Assembly (NCBI RefSeq): GCF_001424265.1
Contig: NZ_LMOV01000001.1
Location: 335,873 to 399,872 of the forward strand
Length of the DNA stretch: 64,000 nucleotides
Origin: Acidovorax sp. Leaf160
GTDB lineage: Bacteria; Pseudomonadota; Gammaproteobacteria; Burkholderiales; Burkholderiaceae_C
Reading direction: 5' to 3'
Program-made: the position numbers and the translations under genes
Notes under the pieces: model-generated
What the model was told of the DNA's origin: nothing
Seen by the model: only the letters and a program-made list of their open reading frames with translations
Database searches by the model: none
In this document: positions 26,203-35,956 of the stretch, piece by piece
Layout: each line of letters starts with the position of its first letter
Position numbering within the stretch: the stretch's first letter is position 1

Positions 26203-26847
26203 ATGGACCCCAACGCCCACTTCCCCCTTTCGCGGCGCGACCTGCTCATCGCTGGCGCCACGTCGGCCGCCGCCACGGCGGTGCCTGCCGCGACACCCTC
26301 CCAACCCAAGCCCACCACCATGACAGCTGCCGCCGCACCCATGTCCGTCCGCTTGAGCGTCAATGGCGCTCCCCGCCAACTCGAGGTGGATCCCCGCACC
26401 ACGCTGCTGGATGCGCTGCGCGAGAACATGCACCTCACCGGCACCAAGAAGGGCTGCGACCACGGCCAGTGCGGCGCCTGCACCGTGCTGGTGAACGGCC
26501 GGCGCGTCATATCCTGCCTCAGCCTGGCGGTGATGAACGAGGGTGCCAGCGTCACCACCATCGAAGGCCTGGGAACGCCCCAGGCGCCGCACGCGCTGCA
26601 GACCGCCTTCGTCAAGCACGACGGCTACCAGTGCGGCTACTGCACGCCCGGGCAGATCTGCTCCGCCGTGGGGGTCATCGACGAGATCAAGCGCGGCACG
26701 CCCAGCCATGTCAGCGCCGACCTGACGGCCCAGCCGATGCTGTCGGCCGAAGAGCTGCGTGAACGCATGAGCGGCAACATCTGCCGCTGCGGCGCCTATT
26801 CCAACATCGTCGACGCCATCACGGAAGTGGCGGGGGCCAAGGCATGA
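26203..26847 (+). CDS. paoA: Aldehyde oxidoreductase, [2Fe-2S] subunit (PaoA/YagT type)
   Basis: 214 residues. A Tat signal ([18 protein letters not shown]) directs the folded complex to the periplasm. Plant-type ferredoxin cysteines lie in [22 protein letters not shown], and the second [2Fe-2S] motif is [13 protein letters not shown] with [11 protein letters not shown]. It is the electron-transfer subunit of a xanthine-oxidase-family molybdenum enzyme that oxidises aromatic aldehydes in E. coli. The start at 26203 gives the Tat motif right position; no strong Shine-Dalgarno is visible. ATGA overlap with paoB. Confidence 0.92.
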   Translation: MDPNAHFPLSRRDLLIAGATSAAATAVPAATPSQPKPTTMTAAAAPMSVRLSVNGAPRQLEVDPRTTLLDALRENMHLTGTKKGCDHGQCGACTVLVNGRRVISCLSLAVMNEGASVTTIEGLGTPQAPHALQTAFVKHDGYQCGYCTPGQICSAVGVIDEIKRGTPSHVSADLTAQPMLSAEELRERMSGNICRCGAYSNIVDAITEVAGAKA

Positions 26848-27794
26848 AATCCTTCACTTACGAACGCGTCACATCGTCGGCCCAGGCCGCAGCCGCCGTG
26901 GCGGGCAAGCCCGGCGCCAAATTCGTGGCGGGCGGCACCAATCTGCTCGATCTGATGAAGCTGCAGATCGAAACCCCCGCCCATCTGGTGGACGTGAACG
27001 GCATCGGCCTCGATACGGTCGAAGCCACGTCCCAGGGTGGGCTGCGCATCGGCGCGCTGGTGCGCAACAGCGACCTGGCGGCGCACCCCACGGTGCGGCG
27101 CGACTATGGCGTGCTGTCGCGCGCGCTGCTGGCCGGTGCTTCGGGCCAGTTGCGCAACATGGCCACCACGGCCGGCAACCTGCTGCAGCGCACCCGCTGC
27201 CCGTATTTCTACGACACCAACATGGCCTGCAACAAGCGCCAGCCGGGCAGCGGCTGCTCGGCCATCGGCGGCTACAGCCGGCAGCTGGCGGTGATCGGCA
27301 GCAGCGATGCCTGCATCGCCACCCATCCCAGCGACATGGCCGTGGCGATGCGCGTGCTGGACGCCACGGTGGAAACCGTGCGCGCCGACGGCGCCACCCG
27401 GGTGATCCCGATCGCCGACTTCCACCGCCTGCCCGAGAACACCCCGCACATCGAAACGCAGCTGCAGCCGGGCGAATTGATCACCTCGGTCACCCTGCCC
27501 GCGCCGGTCGGCGGCACGCACGTCTACCGCAAGGTGCGCGACCGCGCTTCCTACGCCTTCGCGCTGGTGTCGGTGGCTGCCATCGTGCAGCCAGGCGGCA
27601 GCGGCCGCGTGGCGGTGGGTGGCGTGGCCCACAAGCCCTGGCGCGTGGAAGCGGCGGAAGCCGACATGCCGCAAGGTGCCAAGGCCGTGGCCGCGCGCCT
27701 CTTCGCAGGCGCCCGCCCGACGCCCGAGAACGCTTTCAAACTGCCGCTGGCCGAGCGCACGCTGGCCGCCGCACTGAACCAGGCCAGGAGCTGA
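26844..27794 (+). CDS. paoB: Aldehyde oxidoreductase, FAD subunit (PaoB/YagS type)
   Basis: 316 residues of the CO-dehydrogenase flavoprotein family: FAD-binding [19 protein letters not shown] at about 21-39 and [18 protein letters not shown]. The insert [27 protein letters not shown] carries the cysteines that in E. coli PaoB bind an extra [4Fe-4S] cluster, setting this family apart from ordinary xanthine dehydrogenases. No signal peptide; exported with PaoA by Tat hitchhiking. Starts inside the paoA stop and ends 5 bp before paoC. Confidence 0.93.
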   Translation: MKSFTYERVTSSAQAAAAVAGKPGAKFVAGGTNLLDLMKLQIETPAHLVDVNGIGLDTVEATSQGGLRIGALVRNSDLAAHPTVRRDYGVLSRALLAGASGQLRNMATTAGNLLQRTRCPYFYDTNMACNKRQPGSGCSAIGGYSRQLAVIGSSDACIATHPSDMAVAMRVLDATVETVRADGATRVIPIADFHRLPENTPHIETQLQPGELITSVTLPAPVGGTHVYRKVRDRASYAFALVSVAAIVQPGGSGRVAVGGVAHKPWRVEAAEADMPQGAKAVAARLFAGARPTPENAFKLPLAERTLAAALNQARS

Positions 27795-27799
27795 AGTCC

Positions 27800-30055
27800 A
27801 TGAAATTCGATACCCCCGCAACCACCAATCCGATCGACCAGCTGAAGGTCGTCGGCCAGCCGGTGGACCGCATCGACGGCCTGCTCAAGACCACCGGCAC
27901 CGCGCCCTATGCCTATGAACGGCACGACGTGGTGTCCAACCCGGCCTACGGCTACATCGTGGGTTCCGCCATCGCCAAGGGCCGCATCCGCAGCATCGAC
28001 GGGGCCGAGGCCCGCAAGGCGCCCGGTGTGATCGCCATCGTGACGGCCGAAACCGCCGGCAAGCTGGGGCAGGGCAAGATGAACACCGCCCCGCTGCTGG
28101 CCGGACCGCAGGTGGACCACTACCACCAGGCCGTGGCGCTGGTGGTGGCCGAAAGCTTCGAGCAGGCCCGCGCCGCAGCGCAGCTGCTGCGCGTCGACTA
28201 TGAAACGGCGGCCGGCAACTACGACCTGGCCAAGGCCAAGGACTCGGCCACCAAGCCCAGCGACATCAACGGCGACGCGCCCGATACCGCCGTGGGCGAC
28301 TTCGCTGGTGCCTTCGCTGCCGCCCCGGTGCAGGTTGACGCCACCTACACCACCCCCGACCAGTCGCACGCCATGATGGAGCCGCACGCCACCATCGCTG
28401 CCTGGAAGGGCGACGAGCTCACGGTGTGGACCTCCAACCAGATGATCGCCTGGGGCCAGGGCGAGCTGGCCAAGACGCTCGGTATTCCCAAGGACAAGGT
28501 GCGGCTGGTGTCGCCCTTCATCGGCGGCGGTTTCGGCGGCAAGCTGTTCCTGCGCGCCGATGCGCTGATGGCGGCGCTGGGCGCCCGTGCGGCCAAGCGG
28601 CCCGTGAAGGTGACGCTGCAGCGTCCGCTGATGTTCAACAACACCACCCATCGGCCGGCGACCATCCAGCGCGTGCGCATCGGTGCGGACAAGGAAGGCA
28701 AGATCCTCGCCATCGGCCATGAATCCTGGTCGGGCGACCTGCCCAAGGGCCAGGCCGACGCAGCGGTGGACCAGACCCGGCGCCTCTACGCCGGTGCCCA
28801 CCGCATGACCGCCACCCGGCTGGCCGAGCTGCACCTGCCCGAAGGCAACGCGATGCGCGCGCCGGGCGAAGCCACCGGCCACATGGCGCTGGAAGTGGCC
28901 ATGGACGAGCTGGCCGAAAAACTGGGCATGGACCCGGTGGAGCTGCGCATTCGCAACGACACGCAGGTCGTGCCCGACACGACCGGCGAGAAGTCCTCTT
29001 CCGGCGACAAGGAAGAGGGCGGCAAGCGCCCGGAAAAGCGCTTCTCCCAGCGCGAACTGGTGCAGTGCCTGCGCCTGGGCGCGGAACGCTTCGGCTGGAA
29101 CAAGCGCAGCGCCCAGCCTGCCCAGACCCGAGACGGCCGCTGGCTGGTGGGGCTGGGCGTGGCGTCGGCCTACCGCGGCGCCCCGGTGATGAAATCCGGC
29201 GCCCGCGTGCGGCTCGACGGGCGCGGCGTGGTCACGGTCGAGACCGACATGACCGACATCGGCACCGGCAGCTACACCATCATCGCGCAGACCGCTGCGG
29301 AAATGATGGGTGTGCCGCTCAACCGCGTGGTGGTGCGCCTGGGCGACTCCAAGTTCCCGGTGTCCGCGGGTTCTGGCGGGCAATGGGGCGCCGCCAGCTC
29401 CACCTCGGGCGTCTATGCCGCCTGCGTCAAGCTGCGGGAAGCCGTTGCCCAGAAGCTGGGCCTCGATGCCGCCAGCGCCCGCTTCGAAGGCGGCCAGGTT
29501 CTGGCCGGTGGCCGCAGCATGCCCCTGGCCGACGCGGCGCGCGGTGCCGATCTGACGGCCGAAGACAGCATCGAGTTCGGCGACAGCACCAAGAAGACGC
29601 AGCAATCCACCTTCGGCGCCCACTTCGTCGAAGTGGCCGTGGACGCCTTCACGGCGGAGGTGCGCGTGCGCCGCATGTTGGCAGTCTGCGCGGCCGGGCG
29701 CATCCTCAATCCGAAGTCGGCCCGCAGCCAGGTGATCGGCGCGATGACCATGGGCGTGGGCAGTGCGCTGATGGAGGAACTGGCGGTGGACACGCGCCGG
29801 GGCTTCTTCGTCAACCACGACCTGGCGGGCTACGAAGTGCCGGTGCATGCCGACATTCCGCACCAGGAGGTGATCTTCCTGGACGAAGTGGACCCGCTGG
29901 CTTCGCCGTTGAAGGCCAAGGGCGTGGGCGAGTTGGGCATCTGCGGTGTGAGCGCGGCCCTGGCCAATGCGATCTACAACGCCACCGGCGTGCGCGTGCG
30001 CGACTATCCTGTCACGCTCGACAAGCTGATCGAAGGCCTGCCGCTCGCGGCCTGA
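27800..30055 (+). CDS. paoC: Aldehyde oxidoreductase, molybdenum-binding subunit (PaoC/YagR type)
   Basis: 751 residues of the large molybdenum-cofactor subunit. Motifs: MMEPHATIAAW, GGGFGGKLFLRADALMAALGAR near 237-258, the MRAPGEATGHMALEVAMDELAE segment, and the C-terminal AKGVGELGICGVSAALANAIY with the Glu that activates the Mo-OH. It binds molybdopterin cytosine dinucleotide. An insertion rich in charged residues (about 398-415, SSSGDKEEGGKRPEK) resembles the E. coli protein. Likely oxidises aromatic or other toxic aldehydes in the periplasm. Confidence 0.95.
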   Translation: MKFDTPATTNPIDQLKVVGQPVDRIDGLLKTTGTAPYAYERHDVVSNPAYGYIVGSAIAKGRIRSIDGAEARKAPGVIAIVTAETAGKLGQGKMNTAPLLAGPQVDHYHQAVALVVAESFEQARAAAQLLRVDYETAAGNYDLAKAKDSATKPSDINGDAPDTAVGDFAGAFAAAPVQVDATYTTPDQSHAMMEPHATIAAWKGDELTVWTSNQMIAWGQGELAKTLGIPKDKVRLVSPFIGGGFGGKLFLRADALMAALGARAAKRPVKVTLQRPLMFNNTTHRPATIQRVRIGADKEGKILAIGHESWSGDLPKGQADAAVDQTRRLYAGAHRMTATRLAELHLPEGNAMRAPGEATGHMALEVAMDELAEKLGMDPVELRIRNDTQVVPDTTGEKSSSGDKEEGGKRPEKRFSQRELVQCLRLGAERFGWNKRSAQPAQTRDGRWLVGLGVASAYRGAPVMKSGARVRLDGRGVVTVETDMTDIGTGSYTIIAQTAAEMMGVPLNRVVVRLGDSKFPVSAGSGGQWGAASSTSGVYAACVKLREAVAQKLGLDAASARFEGGQVLAGGRSMPLADAARGADLTAEDSIEFGDSTKKTQQSTFGAHFVEVAVDAFTAEVRVRRMLAVCAAGRILNPKSARSQVIGAMTMGVGSALMEELAVDTRRGFFVNHDLAGYEVPVHADIPHQEVIFLDEVDPLASPLKAKGVGELGICGVSAALANAIYNATGVRVRDYPVTLDKLIEGLPLAA

Positions 30056-30102
30056 TACCCCCTTGCACACCCACCGCATGAATGCCGTAGAAAGACACTG
30101 CC

Positions 30103-31164
30103 ATGGATGACCTGGACAGCCGGGTACTGCGCACCGCGAGCGCATGGGTGGCGGCCGGCACGCCGGCCGCGCTGGTGACGGTGGTGCGCACCTGGGGGTC
30201 TGCGCCCAGGCCTCCGGGTTCGCTGATGGCGATCAATGCGCAAGGCGAGACGGTCGGTTCGGTCTCCGGCGGCTGCATCGAGGACGACCTGATAGCGCAC
30301 ATCCGCGAGGGCGGGCTGGCCACCGTCTGCGCGGGAGGGCTGCCCGCCGTGCTGCGCTACGGCATTTCCGCCGACCAGGCCCACCGCTTCGGGCTGCCCT
30401 GTGGCGGCACCATCGAACTGGTGGTGGAGCCGCTGTCGGCGCACAGCCGGCTGGACGACCTCCTGGACGCCTGCCTGCGCCGCCAGGCGACGGAGCGCGT
30501 GCTCGACCTGGCCACCGGCCAGGTGCGGCTGCGGCCTGGCGGACGCGACGGCGTGCCCCTGCTGGAAGGCGCGCGCCTGCGCAGCAGTTTCGGCCCGCGC
30601 GCCCGCATCATCGTGATCGGTGCCGGCGACCTGTCGGCCTTCCTGTGCCAGATCGCGCTGGGCCTGGGCTTCGAGGCCATCGTGTGCGACCCCCGCGCCG
30701 AGCACCGCGCCACCTGGTGCGTGCCAGGCGTGGAAGTCAGCCACGAAATGCCGGACGACCTGATCCTGCGCCTGCAGCCCGACGCCCGCACGGCGGTGGT
30801 GGCGCTGACGCACGACCCCAAGCTCGACGACCTGGCGCTGATCGACGCACTGCAGTCCAAGGCCTTCTACGTGGGCGCGATCGGCTCGCGGCGCAATGCC
30901 GCCACGCGGTCGGAGCGGCTGCAGGAACACTTCGGCCTCACGGCCGCCGACCTGGCCGCGCTGCATTCGCCGGCCGGCCTCTACATCGGCAGCAAGACGC
31001 CGGCCGAGATCGCGCTGTCGATCATGGCGGAGGTGGTGGCGGCCAAGAACGGCGTGCTCGTGCCGCAACAGGCGCAGGTCGCCACCGCCAAGCGGCTGCA
31101 GGAAGAAGAGGGCGCCGGCGCGGCGTCGGCGACCGGCCTGCTGGCGCCGACGTGCGCGCTCTGA
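30103..31164 (+). CDS. XdhC/PaoD-type molybdenum cofactor insertion chaperone
   Basis: 353 residues: the XdhC N-terminal domain (TVVRTWGSAPRPPGSLMAINAQGETVGSVSGGCIEDDL) and the C-terminal Rossmann domain (RIIVIGAGDLSAFLCQIALGLGF, DAIGSRRNAATR-like YVGAIGSRRNAA). Such proteins hold the mature cofactor, help sulfurate it and insert it into the large subunit; PaoD does so for PaoABC. It begins 47 bp after paoC and overlaps the next gene by 13 bp. Confidence 0.92.
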   Translation: MDDLDSRVLRTASAWVAAGTPAALVTVVRTWGSAPRPPGSLMAINAQGETVGSVSGGCIEDDLIAHIREGGLATVCAGGLPAVLRYGISADQAHRFGLPCGGTIELVVEPLSAHSRLDDLLDACLRRQATERVLDLATGQVRLRPGGRDGVPLLEGARLRSSFGPRARIIVIGAGDLSAFLCQIALGLGFEAIVCDPRAEHRATWCVPGVEVSHEMPDDLILRLQPDARTAVVALTHDPKLDDLALIDALQSKAFYVGAIGSRRNAATRSERLQEHFGLTAADLAALHSPAGLYIGSKTPAEIALSIMAEVVAAKNGVLVPQQAQVATAKRLQEEEGAGAASATGLLAPTCAL

Positions 31165-31862
31165 GCCCTGGCGCGGCCGCAGCGCCCCAGCCGCCCGTTG
31201 CCCACCCCCCGGATGCCGCGCCTTGCGTCGGCGTGCTGGCAGCCGGCCTCGGCCGCCGCATGGGGAACTGCGCCAAGCCCGCGCTGGCGCTGGGCGGGAT
31301 CAGCGTCCTGGAGCGGCTGACGGCGGCGTTTCGGTCTGCGGGATGCGAACACGTCAGCCTGGTGCTGGGGCCCTATCGGGACGCGTTGATGCCGCTGGCG
31401 GACCGTTGCCGGGCTCGCCCGCTGCTGCACACGCTGGCGGAGCCGACCCTGCCGGATTCGCAGCGGCTGGCGATCGAGGACCATGTGTCGTCCCACGCGG
31501 GCCGCGACCTCATGCTGGTGGTGGCAGACCTGCCGCTGCTCACCGCGTCGCATGTGCGGTCGCTGCTGGCCGCCTGGCAGCACCGGCCGGCCCCTGTCGA
31601 TGCGCTGATACCCACCGTGGACGGCGCGCCCGGCCACCCGGTGGTGCTGTCGTGGCAGGCGGTGAGCGCCATCCGTGCGCAGCCCCCCTCGGCGGGCGTG
31701 CGCGACTGGATGGCCGCCCACGCGGCCAGCCTGTGGCGCTGGCCGTGTGCCGACGCGGCTTACGTCACCGACATCGACACGCCCGAGGACCTGGCGCGGG
31801 TCCGGGCCGCCTTCGCGCCGCCGGGCCCTGCTGCCCCGCCGCGGCAGCCGCAGAGCGGCTGA
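31152..31862 (+). CDS. MobA/MocA-like nucleotidyltransferase
   Basis: 236 residues from a GTG start that overlaps the chaperone gene's end by 13 bp; no ATG fits the conserved part. The NTP-binding loop CVGVLAAGLGRRMGNCAKPAL (about 26-46) and DLMLVVADLPLL are those of the MobA/MocA family. It most likely attaches CMP to molybdopterin to make the MCD form required by PaoC, as MocA does. The N-terminal 20 residues are variable, so the exact start is uncertain. It ends convergent with glf, 49 bp away. Confidence 0.85.
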   Translation: MRALSPGAAAAPQPPVAHPPDAAPCVGVLAAGLGRRMGNCAKPALALGGISVLERLTAAFRSAGCEHVSLVLGPYRDALMPLADRCRARPLLHTLAEPTLPDSQRLAIEDHVSSHAGRDLMLVVADLPLLTASHVRSLLAAWQHRPAPVDALIPTVDGAPGHPVVLSWQAVSAIRAQPPSAGVRDWMAAHAASLWRWPCADAAYVTDIDTPEDLARVRAAFAPPGPAAPPRQPQSG

Positions 31863-31911
31863 GCCTTGAAGGCGCAGGCACCCACCGCACCCATCTCAAC
31901 GCCTCACCGCC

Positions 31912-33117
31912 TCACAGCGGTTCCACGACGAAGCTCTCCATCGCGGCGCCGGCGGACAGCCGTTCCTGGAAACGCTGCGCCGTGTCCAGGGCTTCCGCGA
32001 TGGTGACGTGCATGTCGATGTAGCGGTAGGTGCCGAGCCGGCCGACGAAGGTCACGCCACGCTCCTGCCGCGCGCGCTCCACGTACCGGGCCAGCAAGGA
32101 CTTTTCCTTGACCAGGCGGATGGGGTAGTAGGGTGTGTCCGTGCCTTCGCACAGGCGGCTGTATTCCTTGAAGACCACGGTGTCCGCATGCTGCTCCCAC
32201 GGCGCGAAGTGCTTGTGTTCCGAGATCCGCGTCCAGGGCACCGAGGGGTCGCAGTAGTTGATGACGGCGTTGCCCTGGTAGTCGCCGCCATGGTCTTCCC
32301 GCACGAAGTCCAGCGTGCGGTACCCCAGGCGCCCCTCGTCGTAACCGAACCAGGCGTCGATGGGCCCGCTGCAGAAGACGTGGTCGTAGCGCGGCGCGTC
32401 CGATCGGTGGAAGGGCGTTTCCAGATGCACCGACACGGTCGGCAGATCGAGCAGGTTCTGCACGATGGCGGTGTAGCCGTCCCGCGGTATGCCCTGGTAG
32501 TGGCTGGCGTAGTAGTTGTCGTCGTAGTTGAACCGCACCGGCAGCCGCTTCAGGATGCTGGCCGGCAGGGCCGAGGGCGGCATGCCCCACTGCTTGGTGG
32601 TGTAGCCCGCGAAGAAGGCGTCATAGAGCGCGCGCCCCATCAAGCGCAGCGCCTGCTCCTCGAAGTTCTGCGGCTCGCCCTCGCCGGGCTCCCCGATCTG
32701 CGCGAAGAACGCTTCGGCTTCGCGTGGCGAAAAGGTCTTGCCGAAGAACTGGTTGATGGTCAGCAGGTTGAGCGGCAGGGAAAACACCCGGCCGCCGGTG
32801 AGGGCCTTCACCCGGTTGACGAAGGGCATGAACTCGCCGAACCGGCGGATGTAGTCCCATACGACCTGGTTGCTGGTGTGGAAGATGTGCGGGCCATAGG
32901 TGTGCAGCATCACGCCGGTGGCGTCGTCGCGGGCGGTGTGGCAGTTGCCGCCGACATGGGGGCGCGTGTCGAAGACGTCCACTTCATGGCCGGCGCGACC
33001 CAGTTCCTGGGCGAGCACGGCGCCGGAGAATCCGGCACCGACGATGGCGATGCGCTGCCTGCGCGCATCCGCCGGGCGGGCGTCGGCGGCAGGGGCGGGG
33101 TGGGACAGAGTGCTCAT
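31912..33117 (-). CDS. glf: UDP-galactopyranose mutase
   Basis: 401 residues. It interconverts UDP-galactopyranose and UDP-galactofuranose, the donor for galactofuranose in O-antigen or capsule. FAD-binding IAIVGAGFSGAVLAQELGRAGHEVDVFDTRPHVGGNCHT at 23-62, then the family markers YGPHIFHTSN, LPLNLLTINQFFG, GYTTKQWG and YYPIRLVKEK, and the final RLGTYRYIDMHVTIAEAL. Start overlaps the upstream glycosyltransferase stop by ATGA, so the two are coupled. No galactosyltransferase cluster beyond that gene is visible. Confidence 0.96.
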   Translation of the reverse strand: MSTLSHPAPAADARPADARRQRIAIVGAGFSGAVLAQELGRAGHEVDVFDTRPHVGGNCHTARDDATGVMLHTYGPHIFHTSNQVVWDYIRRFGEFMPFVNRVKALTGGRVFSLPLNLLTINQFFGKTFSPREAEAFFAQIGEPGEGEPQNFEEQALRLMGRALYDAFFAGYTTKQWGMPPSALPASILKRLPVRFNYDDNYYASHYQGIPRDGYTAIVQNLLDLPTVSVHLETPFHRSDAPRYDHVFCSGPIDAWFGYDEGRLGYRTLDFVREDHGGDYQGNAVINYCDPSVPWTRISEHKHFAPWEQHADTVVFKEYSRLCEGTDTPYYPIRLVKEKSLLARYVERARQERGVTFVGRLGTYRYIDMHVTIAEALDTAQRFQERLSAGAAMESFVVEPL

Positions 33118-35684
33118 GTGGCGGAAGCCGTTTCTTCGGCGGGGGCGGCCTGCGGCGCGCGTAGGTGGTCCATTGCTCCGGCGGCGTCGTCGAAGCGCTC
33201 CAGCAGCCGCTGCATGGCGGCGGCCGTCAGGTCCCACGAGGTGGCGGCCACCTTCGCCCGGGCCTTGCGCTGGAAGTCGGCCCGCTCCTGGTCGCCCCAG
33301 CCCAGGATGCGCTCGCAGGCGGCGACGAACTCGGCATGGGACTGCGCGATGGGCACCACGCCTGCATAGTGCTGGCGCACGTCGTGGATGTCGGTGCTCA
33401 CCGCGGGCTTGCCGGCAGCCAGATACTCGAGCGTCTTCGTCGGACTGATGAAGCGGGTGGAGGCATTGAGCGCGAAGGGCATGAGGCACACGTCCCAGCC
33501 CGACAGGAACGCGGGCAGCTCGTCGTAGCGGCGCTGGCCCATCCAGTGCAGGTTGGGCCGCTGGGGCAGGCTGGCGGGGTCGATCTTCACCACCGGGCCG
33601 ACCATCACCCACTGCCAGTCGGGGTGCGCGTCGGCGGCGGCGGCCATCAAGGCCAGGTCGAGCCGCTCGTCGATCACGCCGTAGTAGCCCAGACGTGGGC
33701 GCGCCATGCCCGCCTGGTCGGGATGGTCCGGCACCCCGGTCTGGCCGAAGTGCGCGTGATCGACACTGCTCGGAAAGCAATGCACGTCGGCATGCCGGCC
33801 GCGTTTGGATTCGTAGAGGCTGCGGCCGCCGGTGAAGACCAGGTCGACGGAACGCAGCAGGGCTTCTTCCCGCGCAAGCAGCTCTTTGGGGGCGAAGTCG
33901 AACGCCGAGAGCTCATCCATGCAGTCGTACACGGACCCGCGCGGCGTCAGCTCCTCTGCCAGGGGCAGGGCCATGGGGGTGTAGAACCAGAGCACGTAGT
34001 CATGGATGTCGTGCTCCAGCAGGTGGCCGAGCAGCAGCGTGCGCATGCCGTCCATGTGCTGTGCGTCGAAGCCGTGGGCGGTGCCGGGCATGTGCATGCG
34101 CAGCACCTCCACGCCGGCGCAGGGGCTGTAGCGTTCCAGCCAGGGCCGGTCGGCGCCAGGCATGGGTTCTTCGACGAACAGCACGGGGTGCCGGGCCGCC
34201 AGGCGCGAAAGCAGCTGCTGTGGGCGCTGATAGACGAAGTCCCAACGGAGATGCGAGAAAACGATCAGATGGGTCATGGGAGTCTCCGGTGAGGGGTGAA
34301 GGAAAGCGCTGTGGGAGTCGGGTGCGGGCAGGGTGTGCTGCCAATGCCGGAGCCGGTCGGCATAGGGGGCGCAGAGGCGCCGGTCCAGCCCGCCCGACGG
34401 GGCGTCCGGCAGGTCCCAGAGACCGCTGTGGTGCCAGTGCTGCGGCTCCTGCCAGTCGGGGCGGTCGATGAGCGGGTACAGGCACATGCCCAGCAGCGGA
34501 ATGCCGCGCGCCCTGCAGGCGACGGCCTCCGCTGCGATGTGATCCAGCCAGTCGCTGCGACCCACGCCGACGTGGCCCGTCTCCGACAGGCAGAGCGGCC
34601 GGCGGTACCGTTGCCATACGTCGGCGATCAGCTGCGAGGGCCGGCGCCTGCGGGTGTCGTTCAGGTGCCAGTGCAGCCGCGCGTGGCTGCCGTGTTCCCA
34701 CTGGTTGTTGTGGTAGTAGTTCAAGCCGATCAGGTCGAGGTAGCGCGGCGCGCCGCCCAGCTCCGGCGCCGCGCGGCCGCACAGCATGTCCCAGGCCTCG
34801 AACTGGCCGGCATGCTCTTGCGCTGCATCGGCGCAGGCGCCGGGGCCTGCGCCGCACGGCGGCTCCACATGCATCACCGGGTCGGTGTGCAGCAGCCGGG
34901 CGAGGGGCGCCACGCTCCACACCGCGTCGGCACCGCGCAGCGCCGCGCGCACCAGCACGCGCTTGAAAGCCTGGCCCCGATGCGGGTCCGCACTCGGGGC
35001 GTGGGGCCAGATGAGGCCGGTCCGGGTGGCCGCCCAGGCCAGGAAGGAAATCTCGTTCACCGGCTGGTACACCGGAGCTGGGCCGGGAATGCCCTGCACC
35101 GTCTCGGCCACGCGGCGGCAATACGCCGCGAAGGCGTCGACGAACTCATCGGGCCGCTCGAATGGGTCGAGCCGGTCGGGCCAGCCGTAGTGCATCAGCG
35201 TCCAGACCACCTGGAGGCCATGGGCTGCGGCCAGATGGGCCTGCCGGGCCAGCGCCCGGAACCCTTCGTCGCCCGCCCGGTCGATCAATCGCCAGCCGAT
35301 GCTTTCCCGCACGACGCGGATACCCAGCGGGCCGAGCGCGGCATAGTCCTCTACCAGCCGCGCGCCGTGTCCGTTGCGCACGTTCGCATCCAGCGGCATG
35401 CCCCAGCCGTTCACGTGGTCGGCGCCTTCGTAGCCGCCCATCCAGAAATCCTGGAAAGGGCTCGCTTCGTGGAAACCGGGGGGGATATGCCGGTGCGGCA
35501 GGCTGGTCGCCGGCGAGGAAGTTGCGCGGCGTAGCACGGGCATGTCGGGGGTCAAGATCGATAGAGCGGACGGGTGGGGAGGTTCCGACAGGCGGCACGG
35601 CGCTGTCTGAGAATCAGCCTGCGCCCCGCGCCACTCTGGCGTGTAGGGAAACAGCCCGCCTCGGCCTAGGAAGGGGCGCTGCAT
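33114..35684 (-). CDS. Glycoside hydrolase (clan GH-A)-glycosyltransferase fusion
   Basis: A single open frame of 856 residues from the ATG at 35684 (AGGAG 6 bases upstream). Residues about 60-450 are a GH1-like glycosidase: WMGGYEGADHVNGWG, the acid/base Glu in YQPVNEISFLAW, and the nucleophile Glu in PLCLSETGHVG. Residues 470-856 are a GT-B glycosyltransferase beginning MTHLIVFSHLRWDFVYQRPQQLLSRLA and ending FALNASTRFISPTKTLEYLAAGKPAVSTDI. An internal ATG at 34277 with GGAG upstream could start the glycosyltransferase alone, so the two may be made as a fusion, separately, or both. No stop separates them. Coupled to glf, pointing to surface polysaccharide synthesis. Confidence 0.82.
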   Translation of the reverse strand: MQRPFLGRGGLFPYTPEWRGAQADSQTAPCRLSEPPHPSALSILTPDMPVLRRATSSPATSLPHRHIPPGFHEASPFQDFWMGGYEGADHVNGWGMPLDANVRNGHGARLVEDYAALGPLGIRVVRESIGWRLIDRAGDEGFRALARQAHLAAAHGLQVVWTLMHYGWPDRLDPFERPDEFVDAFAAYCRRVAETVQGIPGPAPVYQPVNEISFLAWAATRTGLIWPHAPSADPHRGQAFKRVLVRAALRGADAVWSVAPLARLLHTDPVMHVEPPCGAGPGACADAAQEHAGQFEAWDMLCGRAAPELGGAPRYLDLIGLNYYHNNQWEHGSHARLHWHLNDTRRRRPSQLIADVWQRYRRPLCLSETGHVGVGRSDWLDHIAAEAVACRARGIPLLGMCLYPLIDRPDWQEPQHWHHSGLWDLPDAPSGGLDRRLCAPYADRLRHWQHTLPAPDSHSAFLHPSPETPMTHLIVFSHLRWDFVYQRPQQLLSRLAARHPVLFVEEPMPGADRPWLERYSPCAGVEVLRMHMPGTAHGFDAQHMDGMRTLLLGHLLEHDIHDYVLWFYTPMALPLAEELTPRGSVYDCMDELSAFDFAPKELLAREEALLRSVDLVFTGGRSLYESKRGRHADVHCFPSSVDHAHFGQTGVPDHPDQAGMARPRLGYYGVIDERLDLALMAAAADAHPDWQWVMVGPVVKIDPASLPQRPNLHWMGQRRYDELPAFLSGWDVCLMPFALNASTRFISPTKTLEYLAAGKPAVSTDIHDVRQHYAGVVPIAQSHAEFVAACERILGWGDQERADFQRKARAKVAATSWDLTAAAMQRLLERFDDAAGAMDHLRAPQAAPAEETASAT

Positions 35685-35956
35685 GGCGCTCCTGCGGCTG
35701 TAGGGTGGTATGCAAATGTTGACGGCGCCTTCTCCTACCCCGGCCAGAGGGGCCGCATGCAGGCTCGGGTGGCGGTGTGGGCCCGGAGGCAGTGAGGATG
35801 AGGCATGCCACCCAGACCCCCTGTGGATGGGCCGCACGGCCGAAAAGCTAAACCGCCGGTAATCGACCGCCGCGAGGAAGTGGCGTGCCCCGGTTTCCGC
35901 CGAGATCCCTTGGCAGCATGCAGTAACGACACCGTCCGTCCAACAGAACAAAAATC

